Below are positions 15,877 through 24,454 of a stretch of DNA of 44,432 nt, piece after piece (within the stretch, counting starts at the first letter, position 1; each line of letters starts with the position of its first letter). The notes beneath the pieces are model-generated. The model worked only from the letters and a program-made list of their open reading frames with translations, was not told the DNA's origin and searched no databases. The position numbers were made by a program, and so were the translations under genes. The stretch is from assembly GCF_022808715.1 (NCBI RefSeq), contig NZ_JAKZKX010000007.1, forward strand, positions 1 through 44,432, written 5' to 3'. The DNA comes from Fundidesulfovibrio agrisoli. Lineage in GTDB: Bacteria > Desulfobacterota > Desulfovibrionia > Desulfovibrionales > Desulfovibrionaceae.

Positions 15877-16680
15877 ATGAAAGCCGCCATCTCCTTCATC
15901 GGCACCGGCAACATGGGCGCGGCCCTCATCAAGGGCCTCTCGGGCATGGACGGGGTGAGCCTGAACGGCTTCGACCTTGACCGCGAGAAGCTGAACGCCC
16001 TGTGCGCGCAGTGCGCCCTCCACGCCGTGGACACCATCCACGGGGCCGTGGAAAAGGCGGGGTACGTGCTCATGTGCGTGAAACCCCAGCAGATGAAGGC
16101 GGTGCTGGCTCAAGTCCATCCCGCGCTCACCGCGGACAAGTGCCTCATCTCCATCGCCGCCGGGATCACCCGCGAGCGGCTCTCGGAGTGGATCGGGCAC
16201 GCCTGCCCCGTGGTGCGCGTGATGCCCAACACCCCCGCCCTGGTGGGCGCGGGCGTTTCCGCCGTATGCCTGGACGACCCGCACCTCACCGCGGAGCAGA
16301 AGGAAGTCGTGCAGGCGATCTTCGCTTCCGTGGGCAGCGTCCACGTGCTGGAGGAGAAGCTGTTCGACTCCTTCACCGCCGTGGCGGGCAGCGGCCCGGC
16401 CTACGTCTACTACTTCATGGAGGCCCTCATCGAGGCGGCCCTGGCCGCCGGGCTGCCCAGGCCCATGGCCACGAGCATCGTGAGCGAGCTCATCGGCGGC
16501 TCGCTCAAGCTGGCCAACGAGAGCACGACCCACGTGAGCGTGCTGCGCGAGATGGTCACCTCCCCCGCGGGCACCACCATCGCCGCCCTGGCCCACATGG
16601 ACCGCATGGCCATGCGCGCCGCCATCATCGACGCCGTGGAGGCGGCGAGGCGGCGCGGGCAGGAGCTGGGAGCCTCCTAG
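15877..16680 (+). CDS. proC: Pyrroline-5-carboxylate reductase
   Basis: A 267-residue enzyme for the last step of proline synthesis, NAD(P)H reduction of pyrroline-5-carboxylate. The Rossmann motif is FIGTGNMGAALI (about 7-18). Further family motifs are CVKPQQM, VRVMPNTPALVGAG, and the C-terminal signature GSGPAYVYYFMEALIEAAL with LREMVTSPAGTT. Length is typical. It starts 4 bp after ndk and is followed by a strong terminator at 16704-16731, so the transcription unit ends here. Confidence 0.95.
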   Translation: MKAAISFIGTGNMGAALIKGLSGMDGVSLNGFDLDREKLNALCAQCALHAVDTIHGAVEKAGYVLMCVKPQQMKAVLAQVHPALTADKCLISIAAGITRERLSEWIGHACPVVRVMPNTPALVGAGVSAVCLDDPHLTAEQKEVVQAIFASVGSVHVLEEKLFDSFTAVAGSGPAYVYYFMEALIEAALAAGLPRPMATSIVSELIGGSLKLANESTTHVSVLREMVTSPAGTTIAALAHMDRMAMRAAIIDAVEAARRRGQELGAS

Positions 16681-16703
16681 AAGCATCACCACCGAAAACA
16701 AGG

Positions 16704-16731
16704 GGCCGGTCCATGAGGACCGGCCTTTTTT
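16704..16731 (+). terminator. Intrinsic terminator after proC
   Basis: GGCCGGTCC, loop ATGA, GGACCGGCC (16704-16725), then six T. It closes the ndk-proC unit. Confidence 0.9.
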
Positions 16732-16933
16732 GTCTGCAACGGCGCGCGAAATTTGTCGTGCTGCGCGCCGCGCGATATCCCGGCTGTTCCCGTCTTCTCG
16801 GCTCCCCGCGTCCGCCGCCCTCCCAGGCTTCCCCGGACGCCTTCCCCTGCGCGGGAAGTGGAGCCGATGCCGTCGTCGACCGGCCTGCGCGGCCGTTTTC
16901 GTAAAGGTTTCCGATGCGTGCCGGCACGCCGTT
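16732..16933. other. Gene-free GC-rich stretch
   Basis: No gene is supported. A GGCGCGC/GCGCGCC inverted repeat at about 16741-16770 could terminate minus-strand transcription coming from 17129-17656. Confidence 0.3.
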
Positions 16934-17119
16934 TCAGGCGGCCTGCGGCCCGTTGCCCCGGACCTGATAATATCCGGGCGCGGCCTTGGTCCGGCCCGCC
17001 GCCCCGAACGGGATCAACTTGCCGTCGCGTTTTCCCTGGCCGTCCGAATCGGGGCGCACGCGGGTCCCGAACGAACCGTTCACCACCACCGGACGCTTCT
17101 TGGCGGGCAATGCGCTCAT
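16934..17119 (-). CDS. Possible small protein, 61 residues
   Basis: A short minus-strand frame that begins only 9 bp after the stop of the module protein at 17129-17656. Its upstream GGCAGGG could act as a ribosome binding site. The sequence is basic in the first half (ALPAKKRPVVVNGSFGTRV) and contains a central DSDGQGKRDGKLIPFG stretch. There is no signal peptide, membrane segment or family I recognise. Tight spacing suggests co-transcription from the sigma-28-like promoter, but the frame could also be a chance opening in GC-rich DNA. Confidence 0.35.
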   Translation of the reverse strand: MSALPAKKRPVVVNGSFGTRVRPDSDGQGKRDGKLIPFGAAGRTKAAPGYYQVRGNGPQAA

Positions 17120-17128
17120 TGCCCTGCC

Positions 17129-17656
17129 TCAGGCGGCCGTGCTGGAGGTGGTGGTGTCGCTGGTGGAGCTCGTGGTGTCCACCCCGCTCAGGGCGCTGTC
17201 GATGATGGAATCCATCTTGGCCATGGGGTTGTCCGTGCGCATGGCCCCGGCGAACTTCATTGCCGCATTGCCGTTTCCGTTGCCGCCCGAGCTCATGGGC
17301 GCGCCCTTGGGCTTCTCCATCTTCAGGCTGTCCATGCTGCCGGTCTTGGCCGCTTCCGCGAACTTGGCCGACATCTCGCTGAGCATCTTGGAGTCGCGCG
17401 AGTCCGTGGAGTTCTTGGCCTCTTCCGCAAGCCCGTCGGAGATCTTCTGGGCCACTTCCTTGAATTTCTCGGGGTCGCTGCTGGCCAACTGGCTCAACTG
17501 GTTCATCCGCTTCGCGCCCTCGGAAATTTTTGCCTTGTCCTCCGTGGAGAGGCCCGCAACCTCAGCCGCCGAGGTGCTGTCCGAGGTCTGGGTGGTGCCA
17601 GTAATCAGGCTCGAGGCGTAGGTCTGGCTGGTTGAAAGGCTGCTGATTGTGCTCAT
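17129..17656 (-). CDS. Ser/Thr-rich module protein A (one module)
   Basis: A 175-residue protein of no family I recognise. The N terminus is Ser/Thr-rich (MSTISSLSTSQTYASS). A conserved module follows at about 50-113, with core motifs SSDPEKFKEVA (59-69), SEMSAKFAEAA and TGSMDSLK. After a Gly/Asn-rich linker a tail reads AKMDSIIDSALSG, then a Ser/Thr run. The same layout occurs twice in protein B at 18125-19069. It contains no Cys or Trp and no cleavable signal peptide. GGAGGT lies 9 nt before the ATG. A near-consensus sigma-28 promoter lies just upstream, suggesting flagellar-regulon expression. The function is unknown; a flagellar-exported or surface protein is an inference. Confidence 0.8.
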   Translation of the reverse strand: MSTISSLSTSQTYASSLITGTTQTSDSTSAAEVAGLSTEDKAKISEGAKRMNQLSQLASSDPEKFKEVAQKISDGLAEEAKNSTDSRDSKMLSEMSAKFAEAAKTGSMDSLKMEKPKGAPMSSGGNGNGNAAMKFAGAMRTDNPMAKMDSIIDSALSGVDTTSSTSDTTTSSTAA

Positions 17657-17692
17657 GACTGTTGTACCTCCGCAAACAAGATGTTTCCAGGG

Positions 17693-17719
17693 TTATCGGA
17701 TGCATTGCCGAAGAGTTTA
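17693..17719 (-). promoter_or_regulatory. Sigma-28 (FliA)-like promoter for protein A
   Basis: On the minus strand, TAAA (17719-17716), 15 bp, then TCCGATAA (17700-17693). The FliA consensus is TAAA-N15-GCCGATAA, so 11 of 12 positions match at exact spacing. The start would be near 17686, giving a leader of about 30 nt that includes the GGAGGT site. Such promoters serve late flagellar and motility genes. Confidence 0.65.
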
Positions 17720-18035
17720 GAACTGAAATGGACGATAAATTTTATTTTTTATTTCATTCCTGAGGTGTAACCTATTTCAAACCTGGATTTTACGTCCAAA
17801 TAAATCAAGCAACGACGCCATGTTCTGCGAAATCAGAAAAAGTTACACTCCGATGTGACATTTTTCCAATAATCTGCATTTTTTTGGGCGGAAAATTTTT
17901 CCTTCCGCATACTAACGAGTGTATTGCATTGAAATATATCGCTTTTATCCTCATTCAGATGGGAACCCAAATCCGGACCACTCCCCTTCAACGCGCAACA
18001 CCTCAACATTTTTGATATATTTAGGAGGATACGCA
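17720..18035. other. AT-rich divergent intergenic region
   Basis: This is the only long AT-rich stretch in an otherwise GC-rich window, with A/T runs near 17730-17760 and 17870-17910. No gene is credible here. It separates the two module proteins and probably binds regulators of both. AT richness could also mark recently acquired DNA or a site for a nucleoid protein. Confidence 0.5.
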
Positions 18036-18052
18036 CAGGCACTTTCGTTGCT
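18036..18052 (+). promoter_or_regulatory. Sigma-54-like promoter for protein B
   Basis: GGCAC (18038-18042), five bases, then TTGCT (18048-18052). The invariant GG and GC dinucleotides are exactly 10 bp apart, as required for the -24/-12 class. The -24 box lacks the preferred T (CAGGCAC rather than TTGGCAC). The start would be near 18063, about 62 nt before the ATG. Confidence 0.5.
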
Positions 18053-18124
18053 TTCGCACGGGCGGCAGGTTCAACAGACCGCGAAATTCCCATCGCGGGA
18101 AAGGTTACAACGGAGGTGAAAAAA

Positions 18125-19069
18125 ATGAGCATCAGTAGCATCAGTAGTCAGAACCAGCTCTACTCGATCTACGGCATCCAGGACATCGATCAGTCCCAGA
18201 GTTCCCAGACAACCACCAGCAGCTCCACAACCTCGGAGTCCGACAAGACGAGCTTCTCCAAGATGGGCCAGATGATGAGCCAGCTCTTCTCGCTGCAATC
18301 CTCCGACCCGGACAAGTTCAAGGAGGTCGCCCAGGAGATCGCGGACGACCTGGCCAAGCAGGCCTCCTCGGCCACCAGCACCGGCCAAGCCACCATGTAC
18401 AGCGACCTCTCGGCCAAGTTCTCGGAGGCGGCCCAAACCGGCAGCATGGACAGCCTCAAGCCCCAGGGGCCGCCGCCCCCGCCCCCCGGCGGCGCGTCGG
18501 CAGGTTCCGGCCAGGGAGGAGACATGCAGGCCGGGTTCGACGAGTTGAACAGCATCATCTCGCAGAGCCTCGGGAGCACGAGCAGCACGTCGAGCGACTC
18601 CACCAGCCAGACGAGCTCCGGCACGTCCGGCAAGGACCTTTTCGCCCAGCTTGCCAGCCTGCAGTCCAGCGACCCGGCCAAGTTCAAGGAGGTGGCGGCG
18701 TCCATCTCCCAGCAGTTGGCCGACCAGGCCAAGAGCGTCAGCGACCCGGGCGAGAGCGCCTTCCTGAGCGACATGTCCTCCAAGTTCGCGGAGGCCTCGA
18801 CAAGCGGCAGCATGGACAGCATCAAGCCCAAGGGCCGCCACGGGCATCACGGCTCGAGCCAGGGCGGCACCACGCAGAGCGGCACGGCGGATTCCAGCAC
18901 CACCACGTCCGCGAGCACGGACACCACCTCGACCAGCACGGCCGGTTCCACGGACAGCACGCAACTGGACGCCATCAAGATGTTCTTCCAGAACCTTGAG
19001 AGCACCATGAGCGCACGCCTGGGCCTATTGGGATCGACGACGGGCACCACCACCGCGGCGGCCGCCTAG
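18125..19069 (+). CDS. Ser/Thr-rich module protein B (two modules)
   Basis: A 314-residue paralogue of protein A. It has a Ser-rich N terminus (MSISSISSQNQLYSIYG), module 1 at about 48-113 and module 2 at about 170-236. Both contain SSDPxKFKEVA, a DLS/DMS-x-KF-x-EA segment and GSMDS-[LI]-KP. Module 1 ends in a polyproline stretch and a tail ELNSIISQSLGS, like the tail of protein A. The C terminus has LDAIKMFFQNLESTM. There is no Cys, Trp or cleavable signal. The ATG is set by a perfect GGAGGTGA site; the GTG inside that site is not used. No known family is recognised. Internal duplication and divergent regulation with protein A suggest a two-component structural or secreted pair. Confidence 0.85.
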   Translation: MSISSISSQNQLYSIYGIQDIDQSQSSQTTTSSSTTSESDKTSFSKMGQMMSQLFSLQSSDPDKFKEVAQEIADDLAKQASSATSTGQATMYSDLSAKFSEAAQTGSMDSLKPQGPPPPPPGGASAGSGQGGDMQAGFDELNSIISQSLGSTSSTSSDSTSQTSSGTSGKDLFAQLASLQSSDPAKFKEVAASISQQLADQAKSVSDPGESAFLSDMSSKFAEASTSGSMDSIKPKGRHGHHGSSQGGTTQSGTADSSTTTSASTDTTSTSTAGSTDSTQLDAIKMFFQNLESTMSARLGLLGSTTGTTTAAAA

Positions 19070-19461
19070 CTGGCCGCCAAGTTGGGCGTTCGCAAGGCCG
19101 GAAAGCCGGGCTGATCGCGCTTCGATCGTGCTTGGCGGGAAGGCTTCGCCACATGCGAACGTGTGGCTGCATCAAGATGGCGCGGCCTGCGCAGGATGCC
19201 CCACGGGCAGCAGACGGCCGCACATGCCCCTCCATCCGCCGCTCCAGGCGGAGGCTGCCGCCACGGACCGGCGGGGCGGGTGGAGACGGGCGGAAATTTA
19301 CAGGAGGCTGGCGGCGGCCCGCCTCCGCGACGATGTTCCCCGCGCTGCGAAACGCGGGGCCGGGCCCGGGCGTCCAGCTCCCTCTCCCTTCCCTGGACGC
19401 CCGCCTACAGGCCCGCGCCGGGGAGCGCCCTCCCGGGGCGCTCCCCAACCGGGCGCAAATC
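19070..19461. other. Gene-free region with tandem perfect hairpins
   Basis: No gene is supported between protein B and the convergent cold-shock gene. Three perfect stem-loops follow one another: CCCCGCG/CGCGGGG (19338-19359), CGGGCGTCCAG/CTGGACGCCCG (19367-19403) and GGGGAGCGCC/GGCGCTCCCC (19420-19446). A fourth is annotated as the cold-shock terminator. They could end transcription from both sides or form a structured 3' UTR. Confidence 0.5.
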
Positions 19462-19489
19462 AAAGCCCCGCGCGGGGGCGCGGGGCTTT
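19462..19489 (-). terminator. Probable terminator of the cold-shock gene
   Basis: Perfect 11-bp stem AAAGCCCCGCG/CGCGGGGCTTT with a 6-nt loop, 25 bp past the stop. On the minus strand it is followed by GATTTG, so the U-tract is weak. Confidence 0.55.
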
Positions 19490-19514
19490 AGAACTTACCG
19501 GTGGGAGAAATTTG

Positions 19515-19721
19515 TCAGGCGGGGCGGATCACGTTGGTGGCCTTCATGCCGCGCTCGCCGGTGACCATTTCATAGAGGACTTTCTCGCCCTCGCGCAGGG
19601 TGCGGAAGCCGTCGCCCTGGATGGAAGAGTAGTGGACGAAGATGTCCTCCTGCCCTTCGCCGGTGATGAATCCATAACCCTTTTTATCGCTGAACCATTT
19701 TACCGTGCCCTCGAGTACCAT
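19515..19721 (-). CDS. Cold-shock domain protein
   Basis: A 68-residue CspA-family protein, a single OB-fold that binds single-stranded RNA and DNA and acts as an RNA chaperone. RNP1 is KGYGFI and RNP2 is IFVHYSSI, both intact, after the canonical GTVKWFSDKKG. The start is fixed by AAGGAGGG before the ATG that opens VLEGTVKWF; an in-frame ATG 33 bp upstream is excluded for lack of a site. A sigma-70 promoter lies just upstream, so it is monocistronic. Confidence 0.93.
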   Translation of the reverse strand: MVLEGTVKWFSDKKGYGFITGEGQEDIFVHYSSIQGDGFRTLREGEKVLYEMVTGERGMKATNVIRPA

Positions 19722-19755
19722 TCCCGTACCCTCCTTGAAAACTTCTATGGTCATA

Positions 19756-19783
19756 GTTGTATCGGGACGGAAAAAAAGGTCAA
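19756..19783 (-). promoter_or_regulatory. Promoter of the cold-shock gene
   Basis: Minus-strand TTGACC (19783-19778), a 16-bp T-rich spacer, and TACAAC (19761-19756). The predicted start near 19749 gives a leader of under 30 nt, unlike the long leaders of enteric cold-inducible csp genes. Confidence 0.5.
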
Positions 19784-19802
19784 CGGCGAAGCCGGTAGGG
19801 TT

Positions 19803-20750
19803 TCACGAAAATACCGCTTCCAAGCCCAGTAACAGTGCGCTTGCGCTCACGCACAGCGCAATTGAAGAGATGATTATCAAATTCAAGAGCGTTTTGACGG
19901 ATTCTGCTTCCCAGGCGCAATCCGCGGGTCCGAGCAACGGCTTCTCCACCTCCTGCCCGAAATAGACCGCCCTGCCCCCCATGGACGCCCCGCACAGCCA
20001 GGCCGCCGCGCTCATGGGCCAGCCCGCGTTGGGGCTGGCCATGCGGGCGGCGTCGGCCCGCACGTTGGCCCGGGCTCCGGCGGTGGGCAGCCCCATGAGC
20101 GATGCGGAGAAGATGAGCACCCAGGCGGAAAGCCGCGCGGGCACCCAGGCCAGCAGGTCGTCCGCGCGTGCCCCGGCCCAGCCGAGATGCTTGAATCGTT
20201 GCGTCTTGTAGCCCCACATGGAGTCCATGGTGGAGATGGTCTTGTAGAGCCACAACAGCGGCGCGCCCCCGAGGCACAGGTAGAGGAACGGGGCCACGAA
20301 GGCGTCGCAGAAGTTTTCGCTCACGGTCTCGGCCAGGGTGCGCCACTGCCCGGCCCGGTCCAGGCCGGAGGTGTCGCGGCTGACGAGCATGCCCAGGGCG
20401 CGCCTGGCCTCGTCGTCACGTCCGGCCCCGATGAGCCGCGCGGCGGCCCTGGCCTCGCGCAGCAGTTGGCCCAGGGCAAGCCCGGCGTAGGCGAAGTACA
20501 GCGAGACGGCCCAGCCGAACACAGGGAGGCGCCCCAGGTAGTAGACGCAGGCGCAGGCCGCGTAGCTCAGCAGAAAGGCCGTGGCCGTGCCGTAGATTTG
20601 TTGCAGCCCGGCGGGGCAGTTGCGCACAGGGCGCTCCAGAGCGTTCAGGGCCGCGCCGATGAGGCGCACGGGGTGGGGCCAGCGGTGGGGGTCGCCCAGG
20701 GCGGCGTCCAGCGCCACGGCGGCCAGGGGCAGGAAGGTGTGGAAGTCCAT
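19803..20750 (-). CDS. cbiB: Adenosylcobinamide-phosphate synthase CbiB/CobD
   Basis: A 315-residue inner-membrane enzyme that joins the aminopropanol arm to adenosylcobyric acid in cobalamin synthesis. Family motifs are ALDAALGDPHRWPHPVRLIG at the N terminus, SRDTSGLD, the ETVSENFCDAFVAPFLY segment, and YKTISTMDSMWGYK in the middle. The C-terminal half holds MASPNAGWPMSAAA and a final hydrophobic helix. The start (MDFHTF) is the conserved family start; its ribosome binding site is weak. No cobalamin riboswitch is visible upstream, and no other cob genes are in the window. Confidence 0.93.
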   Translation of the reverse strand: MDFHTFLPLAAVALDAALGDPHRWPHPVRLIGAALNALERPVRNCPAGLQQIYGTATAFLLSYAACACVYYLGRLPVFGWAVSLYFAYAGLALGQLLREARAAARLIGAGRDDEARRALGMLVSRDTSGLDRAGQWRTLAETVSENFCDAFVAPFLYLCLGGAPLLWLYKTISTMDSMWGYKTQRFKHLGWAGARADDLLAWVPARLSAWVLIFSASLMGLPTAGARANVRADAARMASPNAGWPMSAAAWLCGASMGGRAVYFGQEVEKPLLGPADCAWEAESVKTLLNLIIISSIALCVSASALLLGLEAVFS

Positions 20751-20770
20751 GGATGCGGGGTATGCCCGCG

Positions 20771-20803
20771 CGGCCCCGCCCGCGTCAAGCACGGGCGGGG
20801 CCG
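20771..20803 (-). terminator. Strong hairpin after the autotransporter gene
   Basis: Perfect 12-bp stem CGGCCCCGCCCG/CGGGCGGGGCCG with a 9-nt loop, 12 bp past the autotransporter stop. There is no U-run, so termination, if any, is likely Rho-assisted. Confidence 0.4.
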
Positions 20804-20815
20804 GGGGTGATGAGT

Positions 20816-23800
20816 CTAGAAAGTGTATCGGAGGCTCAGGCTCGCTGCCAGGTTCTGGTAGTCCCTGCGGAACAGATCCGCACCGACGCGCGCCGCCACC
20901 TGGAAGCGCCTGGTGCAGTCCACCGTCAGGCCCGCGCTCACGGCGGCCCAGTCCGTGGCCGGGGCAACGGTCTTGGTGGTGAAGCCGGAGCTGGCGATGC
21001 CCAGGTAGTTGGCGGTGATGTCCCGCCCGCCGCTCAACCACTCGTGGCCCCAGAGCACGCGGGCTTCGGGCGTGACGCGCAGGCCGCCGAGCTCCATGGA
21101 CTTGGCCACGCGCCCGCCCAGGCCGGTCTGCAGGGAGGCGTCCGTCCGGCGGCGGACGGAGAGGCCCAGAGGCCCGGCCCCGGCCTCGTCGAAGCCGTCC
21201 TGGCCGATGAGGGCGTAGCTCAGGGAGGCCACCGGCCCGAAGGACCAGCCCTCCGTGCGCCACTCGTAGCCGCCGCCAGCGTTGGCGAACAGGTTCCAGC
21301 CGTTCCAGGTGGATTTCTCCGTGAGCGAGCCCGTGGGCACCGAGATGGTGCGCCGGGCGTGGTAGGTGTCCAGGCCGCCGTGCAGGGTGGCCTCTCCGAA
21401 CCAGTTCTCGCCGTACCAGGTGGTGGAGAGGCCCAAGGTGGCGGTGTCCACGCGCCCGTCGCCGGAGGCCGCGCCGCCCAGGCTTAGGCCGCGCCCGGTG
21501 TAGCCGCCGAAGACCGCGCCCGCCAGGCTGTCGCTGACGCGGTAGTCGAAGCCGCCCAGCACGCCGCCGGAGAAGGAGCTGTAGGGCGTGCTCCCGTTGG
21601 TTGCGCCCTGGTACGCGGTCATGCCGAAAGGCTTGAGGAACACCCCGGCCCTGTCGGCCTCGCCCCCGGCGGCCACGGCCTGGGGCGCGCCGTTGCGCAG
21701 GGCGTCCACGTCCTGCACGGGTGCGGTCCCGGCGTCGAAGGGGCCGGAGAAGGCGGCCTGCTCCTGGCCGGAGCGCAGCCCGTGCAGCCGCCCCTGGACG
21801 GTGGAGGTCAACAGCCTGCCCGTGTCGAACCCGCTCTGGGTGAATGCGTCGTAGGGTTCGGGGTGCAGGTGGTCCAGGGAGGAGGAGATGCTGGCGGGCG
21901 AGGCCAGGTCCAGCCCGAGCAGGGCGTAGGCCATGATCCCGGTGGCGCTGTAGGCGGCCAGGTTCAGCCCGTTGCCCGCCGAGGCCGCCCGGGAGTTGCT
22001 GGCGAACATGGCGTAGGGGTTGCGGAACACCTCGGTGAGCACCCCGCTCGGCGTGCTCACGGGCTGGAAGCTCACAATGTAGGAGGGGAAGGTGCTGGAG
22101 GCCCCGGCGAAGGCCCCGGTGAGCCCGCCCGCGGCGCTGATGGTCTGCCAGGCCACGCCCGTGGGATAGAAGGCCAGGGGCGCGCTGACCGCGAGCTGGC
22201 CGCCGTTCAGGGTTGCGCGGCCCTGCACCTTGAGCAGGTCCGCCTGGCCGGAGGGGTCCACCTCGTCAATGAACACCGCCGTGGGGCCCTGCACGTAGTC
22301 GCCGGTGGCGTTGAGCGTGCCGATGGACCCGCCCGGCGAGACCATGCCGTTGTTGTTGAAATTGCCCAGTGTGCCGTACCCGCCCACCAGGGTGCCGGGG
22401 TTGGAGGTCAGGCTGCCTCCCAGCGATCCCCCGGCCGGGAGGAAGAGCGTGCCGCTGGCCAGCAGGGCCTGCCCGGAGTAGGCCGAGCCGTTGCCCGCCA
22501 TGGTGGTGACGCCTCCGCCGGTGAAGGTGAACGCGCCGTAGCCCGTGAAGGGGCCGCTCAGGGTCACGGGGTATCCGGCATTGTCCAGGGTGCCGCCGCC
22601 ACCGCTGACCTCCAGCCTCCTGGCCGTGGTCAGCGGGGCCGCCGCCTGTAGCCCGCCGCCGTTGAAGCTCACCGCGCCGGAGGGGTCGCCCAGGTTGGCG
22701 TCGGAGGCGATGTTGAGCATGCCCCCGCGCAGGATGGTGCCGCCCGAATAGGTGTTGGCCCCACGCAGGTAGAGCGTGCCCGCCCCGGCCTTGGCCACGG
22801 AGCCCGTGCCGGAGATGACGCCCCCGTAGCTCTTGCCCGTGCTGATGTCGTAGATGATGGCGCCGTTGTCGATGATGTCGCCCACGATGGTCACGTTCTC
22901 GTTCATGGAGAACACGGCGTTGTTGTTGACGGTCAGGTTGAAGAAGCTGCTGGCGTTCTCGGGGCTTGGGTTGAGCACCCAGTTGGCGGCCGCTCCGGAG
23001 TTGCCCACCACGAGGTTGGTCACGCCCAGGAACTGCACGCCCGTGGAGCCCTGTCCGTAGAGGTTCACCAGGTTGTTGCCGCTGCCCAGGTCCACCTTGC
23101 CCACGAGGTTGGCCCCGGTGTCCAGGGTCACAACGTTGTTGGCCGTCCCCCCGATCCAGCCGCCCGCGCCGTCGGGCCGCCCGGCCCGGATGGCGTAGCC
23201 CGCCCCGCCGCCGGAGTTGTCCACCCCGCTCACGGTGCCCGTGACGTAAACATACATGGCCTCGGAGGAGCCGATGGCCACGGCCAGGCCGTTGGCGCTG
23301 GCCCACACGCCCCCTGAGACGTACAGGGGCGTGCCCCCGCCGCCGTTCAAGCTGCCGCCGCTGAATATGCCCACGGCGGTGTGCCCCGCCGCCTCGGCCA
23401 CGACCCTGCCCGCCATGCCGCCGGAAACGGTCAGCCCCCCGGCCCCGTACATGCCGTAGGCGATGTTTCCGCCCGACTGGGCGTGGACGATGCCCGTGCT
23501 GGCCACGGAGCCGATGTTCACGGCGTCGCCAGTGGCCGCGAGGCCATAGGCCCCGGAACCGGTGGTGGTCCGCGCCGTGACCGTGCCGCTGAGCGACCCC
23601 AGGATCTGCAGGTCGTCGGCGGCGCGCATGCCGTAGGCGGACCCGCTGGCGGAAGTTGCCGTGATCGACCCGGCCATGTTCCCGGTGACCCGCAGGTTGT
23701 CGCCGGTGGAGGTCATGCCCGTCGCGGTGCCGGCCCCGGCCTGGGCGGTGATGGCGGTGTTGGCGGAGACGGTGCTGACCACCAGTTCTGTGCCGCCCTG

Positions 23801-24304
23801 GGCGCCTACGCCTGTGCTGTCGCCGGCTCCAGAGGCGCTCGAGGAGAAGTTTATGGCGTTCGCCCCCCCGAAGGAGAGGCGCTCGTTCATGGTGACAGCG
23901 GCCGTGGCGCCCGGCGGGGATACGATGGTCACAGCGCCCCCGGAGTTGTTCGAGAAGGTCACGGGGCTGTTGAGAGTGGGCAGGGCCGAGATCAGGGTGA
24001 TCGTGGAGCCGGGGATGCTGAACTGGATCGTGTTGGACCCGGCCCCGGCCGCGTTGAGGTCCAGCATGGCCTGGCGCAGGGAGCCCGGGCCGGAATCGTT
24101 GCTGTTGGTCACGGTGAAGGTGCCCGCGAGGCACAGGGCCGGACTCAGGGTCAGGGCCAGCAGCAGCGCGAGCAAACCCGGCAGCCGAAGCTGGCGGCCC
24201 GCATTTGCTGCCCGGAGGGCGGCGGAGAGGGGCTTGGGCTGCGTCTCCGTAACGCGAATGCTGTCCGGATCGTGAGAGCGGCGAGCGGCGGGCAGGTACG
24301 ACAT
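20816..24304 (-). CDS. Autotransporter (type Va) with beta-barrel translocator
   Basis: About 1162 residues. An unusually long N-terminal extension (about 55 residues with basic stretches) ends in the hydrophobic segment [21 protein letters not shown], a likely Sec signal. The passenger (about 65-850) is rich in Gly, Ser, Thr and Asn, begins [18 protein letters not shown] and contains a passenger repeat of the kind [17 protein letters not shown], predicting a beta-helix. The last 270 residues form the barrel, ending in the expected aromatic LSLRYTF. The passenger function is unknown; adhesion is the usual guess. The start at 24304 has GGAG upstream; an ATG 12 bp earlier is also possible. Confidence 0.88.
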   Translation of the reverse strand: MSYLPAARRSHDPDSIRVTETQPKPLSAALRAANAGRQLRLPGLLALLLALTLSPALCLAGTFTVTNSNDSGPGSLRQAMLDLNAAGAGSNTIQFSIPGSTITLISALPTLNSPVTFSNNSGGAVTIVSPPGATAAVTMNERLSFGGANAINFSSSASGAGDSTGVGAQGGTELVVSTVSANTAITAQAGAGTATGMTSTGDNLRVTGNMAGSITATSASGSAYGMRAADDLQILGSLSGTVTARTTTGSGAYGLAATGDAVNIGSVASTGIVHAQSGGNIAYGMYGAGGLTVSGGMAGRVVAEAAGHTAVGIFSGGSLNGGGGTPLYVSGGVWASANGLAVAIGSSEAMYVYVTGTVSGVDNSGGGAGYAIRAGRPDGAGGWIGGTANNVVTLDTGANLVGKVDLGSGNNLVNLYGQGSTGVQFLGVTNLVVGNSGAAANWVLNPSPENASSFFNLTVNNNAVFSMNENVTIVGDIIDNGAIIYDISTGKSYGGVISGTGSVAKAGAGTLYLRGANTYSGGTILRGGMLNIASDANLGDPSGAVSFNGGGLQAAAPLTTARRLEVSGGGGTLDNAGYPVTLSGPFTGYGAFTFTGGGVTTMAGNGSAYSGQALLASGTLFLPAGGSLGGSLTSNPGTLVGGYGTLGNFNNNGMVSPGGSIGTLNATGDYVQGPTAVFIDEVDPSGQADLLKVQGRATLNGGQLAVSAPLAFYPTGVAWQTISAAGGLTGAFAGASSTFPSYIVSFQPVSTPSGVLTEVFRNPYAMFASNSRAASAGNGLNLAAYSATGIMAYALLGLDLASPASISSSLDHLHPEPYDAFTQSGFDTGRLLTSTVQGRLHGLRSGQEQAAFSGPFDAGTAPVQDVDALRNGAPQAVAAGGEADRAGVFLKPFGMTAYQGATNGSTPYSSFSGGVLGGFDYRVSDSLAGAVFGGYTGRGLSLGGAASGDGRVDTATLGLSTTWYGENWFGEATLHGGLDTYHARRTISVPTGSLTEKSTWNGWNLFANAGGGYEWRTEGWSFGPVASLSYALIGQDGFDEAGAGPLGLSVRRRTDASLQTGLGGRVAKSMELGGLRVTPEARVLWGHEWLSGGRDITANYLGIASSGFTTKTVAPATDWAAVSAGLTVDCTRRFQVAARVGADLFRRDYQNLAASLSLRYTF

Positions 24305-24392
24305 GCGATACTCCATGAACACATTGGGTTACGAAGCATATGCAGATTGTTCCTGAAAAGGACAAGATATTTCTTAAAACCTTACAAGACGG

Positions 24393-24424
24393 AAAAGCCC
24401 CCGCGCCGTGTGGCGCGGGGGCTT
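24393..24424 (-). terminator. Intrinsic terminator after the chemoreceptor
   Basis: Minus-strand stem AAGCCCCCGCGCC/GGCGCGGGGGCTT (13 bp, loop ACAC) runs into TTTT. It insulates the chemoreceptor gene from the autotransporter downstream. Confidence 0.8.
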
Positions 24425-24454
24425 GGTGATAGGATGGCCGTCGGGTGAGGGGCG

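Noticed and set aside
17833-18141. 102-codon minus-strand frame in the AT-rich gap
   Set aside because: It has no ribosome binding site and overlaps the protein B leader, promoter and start. Composition looks random.
19128-19832. Plus-strand frames between protein B and the cold-shock gene
   Set aside because: They run through several hairpins and over the cold-shock gene, and have no start site or motif.
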